Below are positions 1-6,907 of a stretch of 30,716 nt of DNA, piece after piece. Source of the stretch: DASZGL01 sp035938875 (GTDB taxonomy: Bacteria > Chloroflexota > Dormibacteria > Aeolococcales > Aeolococcaceae); assembly GCA_035938875.1 (NCBI GenBank), contig DASZGL010000073.1:1-30716 (forward strand). The letters run 5' to 3'. The translations under genes and the position numbers were made by a program. The notes beneath the pieces are model-generated. The model searched no databases and was not told where the DNA came from. It saw only the letters and a program-made list of their open reading frames with translations. Numbering within the stretch: the stretch's first letter is position 1; the number at the start of each line of letters is the position of its first letter.

Positions 1-1
1 C

Positions 2-622
2 GGTGGCCGCTGTCATGTCGAGGACGGCCCGGGCCTTCCTCCATCCATCGCCCGCCGGCTCGGCTGCGACACCGAGGTCGTCGCCGTCGTCGAACGCGAT
101 GGCGTCCCCGTCGACGTCGGCCGCAGCCGCCGCATCGTCTCCGGACGGCTGCGCCGCGCCCTCCAGGTGCGTGATCGCCACTGCCGCTTCCCCGGATGCG
201 GCGTTCCCGCATCGCGCACCCACGGCCACCATGTCCGGCACTGGGCCGACGGCGGCCGCACCGACCTCGACAATCTCCTCTCCCTCTGCGGCTTCCACCA
301 CCGCCGCCTCCACGACGGCGACTACACCGTTGTGCGGGTGCCGGAGTCTCGTGGTGCCGTCCGCTTCCTCGGCGCCAACGGACGGCCCATCGGTGACGCG
401 GGCGACTCGGTGGTGACGACGCCTGGCGCAGCAGATCTGCGCACGCTGCTGCAGACGACCGAGCCGATCAACGCCGACAGCGCCATCGCCTGCGACGGCG
501 GCCAACGCCTCGACCTCGGCTACATCATCTCCGGGCTGCTCGCTCCTGCGAGCTGCGCCGCGAGTCCTCCTCGCACGCGCCACCAGGCGGGACCCGCGCA
601 CCGACCTAGTCGCGGCGGGTGA
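2..622 (+). CDS. DUF222/13E12-type HNH endonuclease domain protein, 5' end outside window
   Basis: The open frame runs in from the left edge and ends with TGA at 620-622. About 206 codons are visible and the start is missing. The C-terminal part carries a typical HNH nuclease site of the DUF222/13E12-repeat family. Reading from base 167, it has DRHCRFPGC, then HGHHVRHWADGG, then DNLLSLCGFHHRRLH, which supply the His-His-Asn/His core and a Cys-x4-Cys plus Cys zinc-knuckle pattern. The segment before it (roughly 2-166, CHVEDGPGL to VSGRLRRALQVR) is also usual in this family just upstream of the HNH. These proteins are abundant in actinobacterial genomes, often in several copies, and some are linked to mobile introns or repeats, but a physiological role is not established. 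The last 30 or so residues after the HNH are low-complexity. The stop overlaps a possible GTG (619) of the next gene, but that gene more likely starts at 646. Confidence 0.85.
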   Translation, partial: GGRCHVEDGPGLPPSIARRLGCDTEVVAVVERDGVPVDVGRSRRIVSGRLRRALQVRDRHCRFPGCGVPASRTHGHHVRHWADGGRTDLDNLLSLCGFHHRRLHDGDYTVVRVPESRGAVRFLGANGRPIGDAGDSVVTTPGAADLRTLLQTTEPINADSAIACDGGQRLDLGYIISGLLAPASCAASPPRTRHQAGPAHRPSRGG

Positions 623-645
623 CCCGGCCTGAGTACGATTCCGGC

Positions 646-981
646 GTGGCCTACGATGAAGAGCTCGCCGACCGAATCCGCGAACTTGTCGCGGACGAGC
701 CCAACCTCATCGAGAAGAAGATGTTTGGCGGGCTCGCGTTCCTCGTAGGCGGCCACCTGGCCGTCTCGGCGAGCGGCCGTGGCGGGCTGATGGTGCGGGT
801 AGACCCGGCGCGGTCGGACAGACTCGTGGCGACGTCGAACGCACGCCCTTTTGAGATGCGCGGCCGTGAAATGCCGGGCTGGCTTCGGGTCGACAGCGAG
901 TTCGTTCACACGAAACGCGACCTGTCGAGATGGGTAGCGTTGGGTACGGCGTACGCTCGTTCGCTCCCCGCGAAGAGATAA
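646..981 (+). CDS. TfoX/Sxy N-terminal domain protein
   Basis: A 111-residue protein whose first residues (MAYDEELADRIREL), the central KKMFGGLAFLVGGHLAVS stretch, and the later V.PARSDRL / REMPGWLRV pattern match the TfoX N-terminal domain family. In gammaproteobacteria the TfoX/Sxy protein regulates competence. Small single-domain relatives in high-GC Gram-positives have no assigned function, so a competence role should not be inferred. I chose GTG at 646 because family members begin MAYDEELAxRIR. A GTG at 619 would add nine residues and overlap the previous stop. The gene sits just after the HNH gene and converges on the VOC gene at 1023. No partner suggests its job. Confidence 0.8.
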   Translation: MAYDEELADRIRELVADEPNLIEKKMFGGLAFLVGGHLAVSASGRGGLMVRVDPARSDRLVATSNARPFEMRGREMPGWLRVDSEFVHTKRDLSRWVALGTAYARSLPAKR

Positions 982-1022
982 GCAACCTCGCGCGCCAAAC
1001 CCTGCGGCGGATCAATGGACCG

Positions 1023-1421
1023 TCATCGAGCAATGTCCTGGGCCAACTCCCAGATATGTCCATCTGGGTCCTTGAAATGAGCCGTGCGTTTGCCCCAATC
1101 CCTATCCACCGGATCGATGAAGAATTGGACGCCCTTTTCCGCCAGCTGCGTGTGAACCTGATCGACATCGTCGACGAAGACGGACAGCTGAAACGTGGGA
1201 CTGGTCCGTCCTCCGGTGCTTACATGCTCCGCGGTCAGAAGGTCCCGCGCCGCGTCAAGCTGCAACAGGACAACCATGGTGTTGCCAAGGTCCACCACCA
1301 CGGACGACTCGTCCTCAAATCTGATGGGTAGCTCGAGGACGCCTTGGTAGAAGGCCTTTGCACGGCCCACATCCTCGACGAAGAGCACGATGGCACGCAC
1401 TCCGCCATGGAGTCTGCTCAC
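1023..1421 (-). CDS. VOC-family (glyoxalase/bleomycin-resistance fold) protein
   Basis: A protein of about 132 residues with the two beta-alpha-beta-beta-beta modules of the vicinal-oxygen-chelate superfamily. The first module has VRAIVLFVEDVGRAKAFYQ and VVVDLGNTMVVLL. The second has TFQLSVFVDDVDQVHTQL and ends with AHFKDPDGHIWEL, the usual C-terminal metal-ligand Glu region. This fold covers glyoxalases, dioxygenases and antibiotic-binding proteins, and the substrate cannot be read from sequence. I use GTG at 1421 as the start because it overlaps the TGA of a short upstream ORF with a strong ribosome-binding site (GTGA, 1421-1418). An in-frame GTG at 1430 is the alternative. It is divergent from a second VOC gene at 1651, but the two are not close paralogues in length or detail. 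Confidence 0.82.
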   Translation of the reverse strand: MSRLHGGVRAIVLFVEDVGRAKAFYQGVLELPIRFEDESSVVVDLGNTMVVLLQLDAARDLLTAEHVSTGGRTSPTFQLSVFVDDVDQVHTQLAEKGVQFFIDPVDRDWGKRTAHFKDPDGHIWELAQDIAR

Positions 1422-1489
1422 TGTCTCCACTCTTTGGATCGCGCCGCCGGCGACGTACCGCTGGCCAGGGTCTTGGTCGTGCTGGACAT
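1418..1489 (-). CDS. Candidate 23-residue leader ORF before the VOC gene
   Basis: An ATG at 1489 is preceded by a perfect AGGAGGA (1502-1496, minus strand) at 6-nt spacing, the strongest ribosome-binding site in this part of the window. The frame encodes 23 residues (MSSTTKTLASG...KEWRQ) and stops at TGA 1420-1418, overlapping the GTG of the VOC gene by four bases. It could be a leader peptide that couples translation into the VOC gene. Alternatively it could be the true N-terminus of the VOC protein separated from it by a frameshift. The peptide has no recognisable domain. Confidence 0.4.
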   Translation of the reverse strand: MSSTTKTLASGTSPAARSKEWRQ

Positions 1490-1650
1490 CTCGCGTCCTC
1501 CTGTCGGTCGGGGTCTGTGCTGGTAGGACGATCCCGCGGGGCGAGACTCATCGGTCCGGGGCCATCGCCACGGCAGGGCGCGGTCGCCGTAGGCCGGCCT
1601 GGTCAGCGAGAATCGGGAGCAGCTCAGCCGGACCCCAGAGGATGGACGCC

Positions 1651-2145
1651 ATGACCGTCGATCTCGACCGGATCAACGCCGAACGCGAGCGCATCAAGCA
1701 GACGTACCTGCGCCCGGCAGATGAACGCCCCTCGCCCACAGCTCGCGGCGTGCACCACGTCGCCCTGCTCTCGTCAGATGTCGAACGCACCGTGAACTTC
1801 TACCAGGGCCTGCTCGAGTTTCCGCTCACCGAAATCTTCGAGAACCGCGACTACAAGGGCTCGAACCACTTCTTCTTCGACATCGGGCACGGCAACTACG
1901 TGGCGTTCTTCGACTTCCCCGACCTCGGGCTCGGGAGCTACGCCGAGGTCCTTGGCGGCCTGCATCACCTGGCCATCTCCGTCGAGCCCGAGCAGTGGCA
2001 CCGTCTCCGTGCCAAGCTCGACGATGCGAGTGTCGAGTACCACATCGAGAGCGGGACGTCGATGTACTTCCGCGACCCCGACGGCGCACGACTCGAGCTC
2101 ATCGCCGACCCTCTCGGCGAGATGTACGGCAACAAGCTGATGTGA
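1651..2145 (+). CDS. VOC-family dioxygenase/glyoxalase-like protein
   Basis: A 164-residue protein. After an N-terminal helix (about residues 1-27, rich in charged residues) it has GVHHVALLSSDVERTVNFYQ with the first metal-ligand His at about 35-36. Next comes HFFFDIGHGNYVAFF, then the second module GGLHHLAISV with another His, and finally the FRDPDGARLELIADP Glu region near the C-terminus. This arrangement is that of VOC metalloenzymes (ring-cleaving dioxygenases, glyoxalases). The FFFDIG.GN motif is common in dioxygenase-like members, but the substrate is unknown. Start: ATG at 1651 has GAGGA at 1638-1642 with 8-nt spacing, better than the in-frame ATG at 1642. A longer open frame from 1390 is an artefact of GC-rich codons. 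The 220-bp divergent region (1431-1650) probably holds the promoters of both VOC genes, though I see no clear -35/-10 pair. Confidence 0.82.
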   Translation: MTVDLDRINAERERIKQTYLRPADERPSPTARGVHHVALLSSDVERTVNFYQGLLEFPLTEIFENRDYKGSNHFFFDIGHGNYVAFFDFPDLGLGSYAEVLGGLHHLAISVEPEQWHRLRAKLDDASVEYHIESGTSMYFRDPDGARLELIADPLGEMYGNKLM

Positions 2146-2281
2146 CCCGGCTGCAGAGCACGACACCGATGTTGAGGTACGAAGCGCTCGTGCTCTCCGC
2201 GTAGGCATCGAGGGATCGATCGCATCACGATTGCGACAGAGGCGCCGCTCCGGTCGATCCACTGGCCGCTACGGTGACGGC

Positions 2282-2419
2282 ATGGGTCTCGCCCCCGCAG
2301 TCATCGCCGTTCAGACGGGCCTCACGCTGCTCTTCCTCGCATCGGTGCTTGGCACCGCTGCTTACCTGGCCCTTCTCAGCCTCTCCGTCGTGGTGCTCGT
2401 GGCCTTGCGCTCGCGGTGA
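2282..2419 (+). CDS. Possible small hydrophobic membrane protein (45 aa)
   Basis: ATG at 2282 to TGA at 2417-2419 gives 45 residues, almost all hydrophobic (one or two membrane segments, GLTLLFLASVLG and YLALLSLSVVVLVAL) and ending in a basic ALRSR tail. This is a plausible positive-inside single-span or hairpin peptide. No good Shine-Dalgarno sequence is visible (GGTGACGGC before ATG) and no family is recognised. It lies alone in the 379-bp stretch between the VOC gene and the gene at 2525. Nothing else in that stretch looks coding. The call rests on composition only. Confidence 0.3.
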   Translation: MGLAPAVIAVQTGLTLLFLASVLGTAAYLALLSLSVVVLVALRSR

Positions 2420-2431
2420 AGTGGTGACGCG

Positions 2432-2458
2432 CTGACCGGCCGACCCTGGCGATAGTAT
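2432..2458 (+). promoter_or_regulatory. Candidate promoter of the 2525 gene
   Basis: CTGACC (2432-2437) and TAGTAT (2453-2458) stand 15 nt apart in an otherwise GC-rich intergenic stretch. They would start transcription about 60 nt before ATG 2525. The -10 is good, the -35 and spacing are weak. Confidence 0.35.
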
Positions 2459-2524
2459 GTCGCGGCCGCGCCGCGGGCACCGCACCCGCGGCGAGCGGCG
2501 CAGCGTTGGATGGAGGACATGGCG

Positions 2525-3241
2525 ATGGCGCGACTTGCACTGCCCTTTCCCGCACTGCCAGGAAAGACAGAGGCGGACCTTCGCCGCATCGCTGACAGGT
2601 TCATCGCGAGCCCTGCCGAATATGCCGAGTCTCGTCGACGCGCCGGCGTGACTCTCGAACGCGCCTACCTGCAGCAGACGCCCATGGGGATGTTCGTTGT
2701 GGCGTACCAGGAGACCACAGGGTCGGTTGCAGACGCGATCGCGGCCCTGGCGTCGAGCGACCTCGAGATCGACCGTTTCTTCGTCGAGACCGTGCACGAG
2801 CTTCACGGCATCGACGTGAGGCAGCCGATGCCCGGTCCCGACCCTGAGGTTGTGGGAGAGTGGGTCGACCCCACGGTGACCGCACGCGGCCGCGGCATGG
2901 CCTTCTGCGCGCCGATGATGCCGGACAGCGTTGATCGCGGCAGGGCGTGGGCCAAGAAGACGTACGCCTCGGAGGCGATGGCGCTATCGTGGCGGGCTCT
3001 CGGTCTGAGCGTCGATGTGCTCACAGTGCTCCAGACGCCACAAGGACCCGTGGCTGCCGTCTACCTCGAGGGCAAGGATCCCTTCGAGGCCAACCGCCGC
3101 TTCGCCGAGTCGACCGAGCCGTTCGACGTCGCCTTCAAGGAGGAGCTGACGCACCTCTTCCCGCCCTTCATCGACTTCAGCAAGCCGGTGCCCGGGATCA
3201 CAGAGATCTTCGACTCCCGCGCCGTGCTGGCCAGGCTCTGA
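2525..3241 (+). CDS. Unknown protein built of two tandem ferredoxin-like half repeats
   Basis: A 238-residue soluble protein with no signal peptide or membrane segment. The two halves look like copies of one roughly 100-residue unit. The first has AERAYLQQTP-like strand residues (LERAYLQQTPMGMFVVAYQE), then helix ADAIAALASS, then FFVETVHELHGIDV. The second has VDVLTVLQTPQGPVAAVYLEG, then DPFEANRRFAES, then FKEELTHLFPPFIDF. The shared pattern is Q-T-P-x-G-x-hydrophobic-A-x-Y-x-E, followed by a helix and an acidic F..E..H.L helix. This suggests two alpha+beta (dimeric alpha-beta-barrel-like) domains fused. I do not recognise a named family and assign no function. Start: ATG 2525 has GGAGG (2512-2516) at 8 nt; ATGs at 2510 and 2519 are too close to it. 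The protein is monocistronic between a weak promoter and the convergent TOPRIM gene. Confidence 0.75.
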   Translation: MARLALPFPALPGKTEADLRRIADRFIASPAEYAESRRRAGVTLERAYLQQTPMGMFVVAYQETTGSVADAIAALASSDLEIDRFFVETVHELHGIDVRQPMPGPDPEVVGEWVDPTVTARGRGMAFCAPMMPDSVDRGRAWAKKTYASEAMALSWRALGLSVDVLTVLQTPQGPVAAVYLEGKDPFEANRRFAESTEPFDVAFKEELTHLFPPFIDFSKPVPGITEIFDSRAVLARL

Positions 3242-3304
3242 TCAACTAGCGCCGCTGGCAGCGGCTGTTTGCGCAGTTGTGGGCTCATGTGGCTTGCGCG
3301 CCCG

Positions 3305-3898
3305 CTACAGATGAGCAAGCACGCCGTCGAGTGGGCGCGGCACTCGCGTGAGATCCAGCGCGCTGACGAGCAAGGGCGCGGACTGGGCCTTGCGGCCGCT
3401 GTGGGTGCCGAAGAAGCGCCGGAGCTGCTCCTCTTTGGTCCGTCCCTGCCACGCGGGTTGCTTCTGGAAGATGCGGAATGAATCAAGCTCTCCCTGAGCA
3501 TCGACAACCTGTTCTGTGGCGGCGGTACCGAGGGAGCGGATCAGCTCGTCCTCCAGATCTGCGACGCACACAAAGAAGCCAACTCGTTCCATGTCGCCGC
3601 GACTGAGGTCAGAGCCGAAGCCGGCCCGTTCGAGACCGCGCTGGAAGTCCTTCTCCTCTGCGACATCACAGAGGCCCGCCAGTCTGACGTCACGCCGCTT
3701 GGGGCCGTACAGATCCAGGAACCTTCCGATGTTCTTCGAACCCCCAATAGACACAACGGAGATGCGCTCAGCGTCAAGATTCCGACCACGCCGCTCGGCC
3801 AGTGCTTGCAGCGCGAGCTGATCGCTGACCCCTTCAACCAGTACGACAGCACGTGCGGAGTCATCGAGCATCGGGACGATGTTGTCTTGGGCGCCCAT
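3305..3898 (-). CDS. Stand-alone TOPRIM-domain protein (OLD-type TOPRIM, no ATPase domain)
   Basis: About 197 residues starting at ATG 3898; a GTG at 3949 would overlap the divergent gene. The N-terminal half is a TOPRIM fold. VVLVEGVSDQLAL carries the conserved Glu, followed by ISVVSIGGSKNIGRFL, then LAGLCDVAEEKDF carrying acidic residues at the usual DxD position, then GFFVCVADLEDELIRSLG. OLD-family nucleases place this TOPRIM behind an ABC-type ATPase domain; here the ATPase is absent and no ATPase gene is adjacent. The second acidic motif is D-V-A-E-E rather than D-x-D, so nuclease activity is uncertain. The C-terminal third (roughly 135-197) has EEQLRRFFGTHSGRKA and is likely helical. 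Such short TOPRIM proteins occur in high-GC Gram-positives without known function. It may act on nucleic acid in repair or defence, by analogy only. Confidence 0.72.
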   Translation of the reverse strand: MGAQDNIVPMLDDSARAVVLVEGVSDQLALQALAERRGRNLDAERISVVSIGGSKNIGRFLDLYGPKRRDVRLAGLCDVAEEKDFQRGLERAGFGSDLSRGDMERVGFFVCVADLEDELIRSLGTAATEQVVDAQGELDSFRIFQKQPAWQGRTKEEQLRRFFGTHSGRKAQSAPLLVSALDLTRVPRPLDGVLAHL

Positions 3899-3912
3899 GG
3901 GCCCCGTATCAT
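3882..3912 (+). promoter_or_regulatory. Candidate promoter and strong RBS for the 3942 gene
   Basis: TATCAT at 3907-3912 is a good -10 element, with TTGTCT at 3882-3887 as a possible -35 (19-nt spacer, long). The element lies inside the 5' end of the divergent TOPRIM gene. AAGGGGG at 3931-3937 just before GTG 3942 is a credible ribosome-binding site. The divergent TOPRIM transcript may start from TGATAC read on the minus strand of the same stretch. Confidence 0.35.
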
Positions 3913-3941
3913 GACCGGCTCTGCGGACAGAAGGGGGTGGC

Positions 3942-6875
3942 GTGGACACACAGGAAGGGCCCTGGGAACCGACACACCGCGCCGGCGACGACGGGGCGAC
4001 GTGCTGGGCGAGTCCCTACGCAACCTCACCCCTGGCGGCGCGGCTCGATCCCTGGCTCGAGGTGCGCGTTGTCGAGCAGCAGGGGGACTGGGCGTACGTC
4101 GTCTGCTCCAACGGGTGGAGGACGTGGGTGGATGGACGCCTCCTCGTCCCGCTGACTGCCCCGGCGCTGCTGGAGCTGCCGGCGCCCATCGACGAGCCCG
4201 TCGTTGCGATCCCGGCACCGCCGGAAGCGACCTCCCCAGCCCAAGATTGGGCACCCACCCACAGGGTTCCCCAACAAGGCATGCGCTGCTGGGACGACCC
4301 CTACGCACCGCAGCCGATCGCGGTCAGGCTCGATCCCGGGCTCGACGTCAGGGTCATCGAGTCGTCAGGCCAGTGGGCGCACATCGTGTGCTCCAACGGC
4401 TGGACGACCTGGGTTGACGGCTCGCTGCTCCTCCCGCCCGCGGTCGAGGAGCGGCAACCTGCGCAACCGAGGGTCGCCGTGAGCGAGATCGCTCGGCCAG
4501 TCGCATCGGCGGTGAACGGTGGCGTCCCGGCGACCGCGGCCCCGGCAGGTCGTGTCAGCCGTGGTCGCCTGCTGCTGGCGACCCTCGTCGTCGTCGCTGT
4601 CGTCGCCGGGATCGCCATTCCCGTGACGCTGTCGCACCGGTCCAGCCCATCGTCATCGGGCGGGTCCGGATCGTCCAACCCAGCGTCTCTCACCGGCTTC
4701 CCGGATCCCGCGAACCTGGAGAGCAGGCTTCTCGCCGGACTGGCAACGCCGGCCCCGGTCGACCCGGTTTCTCTCAGTTCCCTCTTCGCCCCATCGGCTC
4801 AGCCGATCACCCCACATCTCATCTACGCGCCCAAGCAGCCGCCGACCTCGATCGCGAGCGGCGTTGCTCCGCCGCAACCTCCCACTGCGGCGTCGATCGG
4901 CGACTACGTCGACAGCAGAGTCCAGGGCACAGTTCCTGCCGACTTCGTCAGTTACGTCGACCAGGGTATCCTGCTCGGCCTGAGTCGGTGGGATCAGCTG
5001 TACCCGGATCCCCAGTTCAACTTCGAAGCTGTGGCTGCCGCCAAGCACTTTCGCCTACTCATCACCACCGATCGAACACCGTTCGCTGCGCTTGTCAACA
5101 CCACCGTCTTCCGCTACGGATACCTGGAGCCATGCGCCAACGGTACGGTGACCGATCGCAGGCAGTGCATCCCCGAGGTGCGCATCTACTTCGAACCCGG
5201 CAAATGGGTTGGTGGCGACTACGAACCGATGACCAAGACACGGGTCGCCCACGAGGTGATCCATGCCGGTCACGTCCTGCTTCTCGGCTCGCTGGGCAAA
5301 GCCGACCTGTTCCAGGTTCCCGGCTACTACTGGCAGACCGAGGCATTCGCCACGGTCACCCAGCGCCTGCTCCCCGATGCCACCGTCTACGACGCCTTCG
5401 GAGTGGGCGGCCTGCTCAATGAGAGCTACTTCGCCTGGCCATCGCTCAGCGACGCCAACTACGAGCTGTCCTACACCGCCAGCCCGTTCATCGACGAAGC
5501 CGTGTTCCAGACGGGGGACGATCCCAAGTTGATGCTCCGCTGGCTGCAGGCCACTCGGGCGAGGGAACCATCGAGCCTGGGTCTGATGCGCACCATCAGC
5601 GGCACCGCCGACGGAAAGGTGGACCTCAACGCATTCCAGCGCATCTACGCGAGGTCGCTGGTCGACCTGCGATTCCCGGGGTTCCTGTCGTCCAAGGTGG
5701 ATCAACGCATCGTCAACCTCCCCGGCTACAACAACCACTCGGATGGCAGCGTGAACGCCGGAGCCTTGCCACTCCGGGTGAACGCACCCGTACCAGTGAT
5801 CGGCAACCGCCTGTTCCAGGTCAAGGTGGAGTCGCTTCCCGACGACGACAACACCACGATGTCGATTGGACTGGCGGCCGGCGGATCGAACAGGCAGATC
5901 CTCGGCGTGGTGTTCGCGCTCAAAGGGGATGACAACGACAACCTTGACTTCTGCTACAACCAGATATCGGCCACGGATGCTGCCGGGCGGGTGAGTGGGG
6001 CAAAGGCGTGCCTGAGTAAGTACGCCCGCGCGTTCGGCGTGCTCGGCTCCGGCGACAACGCCACAGTCAGCGTCGGCGCCCTGAAGAAGTTCTCACCTGA
6101 CGTGTCCAAGCTGCGCATCGCCACGCTGGTCTTCGGCCTGGCGACTCCGAGCATGCTGAGCGCCGGTTCGTCTCCGGCGCCGACAAACGTCACCATGACA
6201 GTCGACAAGGAGTCGCCTCCGACGCCGACGCCCCCGCCGGGCGACAACATCGCCGGCCAGCTCACCTTCGACAGCTCGTACCTGCTGGATTCGAGCGACG
6301 CCGCAAGTCATGGTTTTCCCACGGTGTCGAGCTCGTCGATGGTCAAGGAGGATATCCACGTGCTGATCCACCTGCGGTTGCACCGCAACAACGGTCAGGG
6401 TCAGCAGCTCTTCGTCGACGATGGATCGACCTGGGAGCTCACGGGCTCCGGATCAGGGACGGCGAGCTCGTGTGCCGGAGATGTTCATGACGTGGCCTAT
6501 CGATTCACGTATTCGGGACGAGGAACCATGACCTTACCCACCACCGCCCTCATCCGCCTCGACCCTGCCGATGAGGGCAAGGGCGATATCGCGCTTACGT
6601 TCCGCGGCGAAGCCAACCAAGTGCGCGAGCCGAAGTTCGACATTCTCGGCCATCAGCACATCGACTACGCCGAGCCTGCGGCGGGTCTGTGCGGCTTCGC
6701 CGCGCCAGCCGAGAGTCAGCGACGGGTGGCTTGGAGCACCATCGCCACACCCATCACGCGCACGCCGGACGGCATGTGCAAGGTTTCGGAAACGATAACC
6801 ATGACGGCGTCCGGAACCAGCAAGACTGTGGGGTCACGCACGGTGAGCGGCACCTTCAGCTGTCCGTCAACCTGA
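3942..6875 (+). CDS. Membrane-anchored protein: two cytoplasmic SH3-like repeats, one TM helix, extracytoplasmic HExxH metallopeptidase-like domain
   Basis: A 977-residue protein from GTG 3942. Residues 8-70 and 103-165 are two copies of one module: W.PTHR, then CW..PYA, then RLDP.L.VRV.E, then a strongly conserved VCSNGW.TWVDG, then LL.P. The size and small-beta pattern resemble bacterial SH3-like domains. Residues about 208-230 (GRLLLATLVVVAVVAGIAIP) form a single membrane helix after basic residues. There is no cleavable signal before it, so the repeats should be cytoplasmic and the remainder outside. A Ser/Gly/Pro linker (231-320) leads to the putative catalytic domain: HEVIH at 437-441 (bases 5250-5264) in VAHEVIHAGH, and Glu467 in WQTEAFATV 26 residues later, the spacing of gluzincin zinc peptidases. 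After about 600 come beta-rich regions with Cys pairs (671/690, 844/917, 945/974), a PTPTPPP linker at 760-767, and a final domain of about 210 residues. Substrate unknown; peptidase activity is inferred from the motif only. Confidence 0.75.
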   Translation: MDTQEGPWEPTHRAGDDGATCWASPYATSPLAARLDPWLEVRVVEQQGDWAYVVCSNGWRTWVDGRLLVPLTAPALLELPAPIDEPVVAIPAPPEATSPAQDWAPTHRVPQQGMRCWDDPYAPQPIAVRLDPGLDVRVIESSGQWAHIVCSNGWTTWVDGSLLLPPAVEERQPAQPRVAVSEIARPVASAVNGGVPATAAPAGRVSRGRLLLATLVVVAVVAGIAIPVTLSHRSSPSSSGGSGSSNPASLTGFPDPANLESRLLAGLATPAPVDPVSLSSLFAPSAQPITPHLIYAPKQPPTSIASGVAPPQPPTAASIGDYVDSRVQGTVPADFVSYVDQGILLGLSRWDQLYPDPQFNFEAVAAAKHFRLLITTDRTPFAALVNTTVFRYGYLEPCANGTVTDRRQCIPEVRIYFEPGKWVGGDYEPMTKTRVAHEVIHAGHVLLLGSLGKADLFQVPGYYWQTEAFATVTQRLLPDATVYDAFGVGGLLNESYFAWPSLSDANYELSYTASPFIDEAVFQTGDDPKLMLRWLQATRAREPSSLGLMRTISGTADGKVDLNAFQRIYARSLVDLRFPGFLSSKVDQRIVNLPGYNNHSDGSVNAGALPLRVNAPVPVIGNRLFQVKVESLPDDDNTTMSIGLAAGGSNRQILGVVFALKGDDNDNLDFCYNQISATDAAGRVSGAKACLSKYARAFGVLGSGDNATVSVGALKKFSPDVSKLRIATLVFGLATPSMLSAGSSPAPTNVTMTVDKESPPTPTPPPGDNIAGQLTFDSSYLLDSSDAASHGFPTVSSSSMVKEDIHVLIHLRLHRNNGQGQQLFVDDGSTWELTGSGSGTASSCAGDVHDVAYRFTYSGRGTMTLPTTALIRLDPADEGKGDIALTFRGEANQVREPKFDILGHQHIDYAEPAAGLCGFAAPAESQRRVAWSTIATPITRTPDGMCKVSETITMTASGTSKTVGSRTVSGTFSCPST

Positions 6876-6877
6876 GC

Positions 6878-6892
6878 GACCGGACATCGGTC
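6878..6892. terminator. Small inverted repeat between convergent genes
   Basis: GACCG (6878-6882) and CGGTC (6888-6892) form a perfect 5-bp stem with a 5-nt loop in the 32-bp gap between the convergent genes ending at 6875 and 6908. There is no U-tract on either strand, so it would be a weak bidirectional terminator at best. Confidence 0.3.
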
Positions 6893-6907
6893 GTCACCCG
6901 CCGCAGA

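Noticed and set aside
1390..1650. N-terminal extension of the second VOC gene from 1390
   Set aside because: The added residues are Arg/Trp/Pro-rich with no similarity to VOC proteins, and a good ribosome-binding site precedes ATG 1651.
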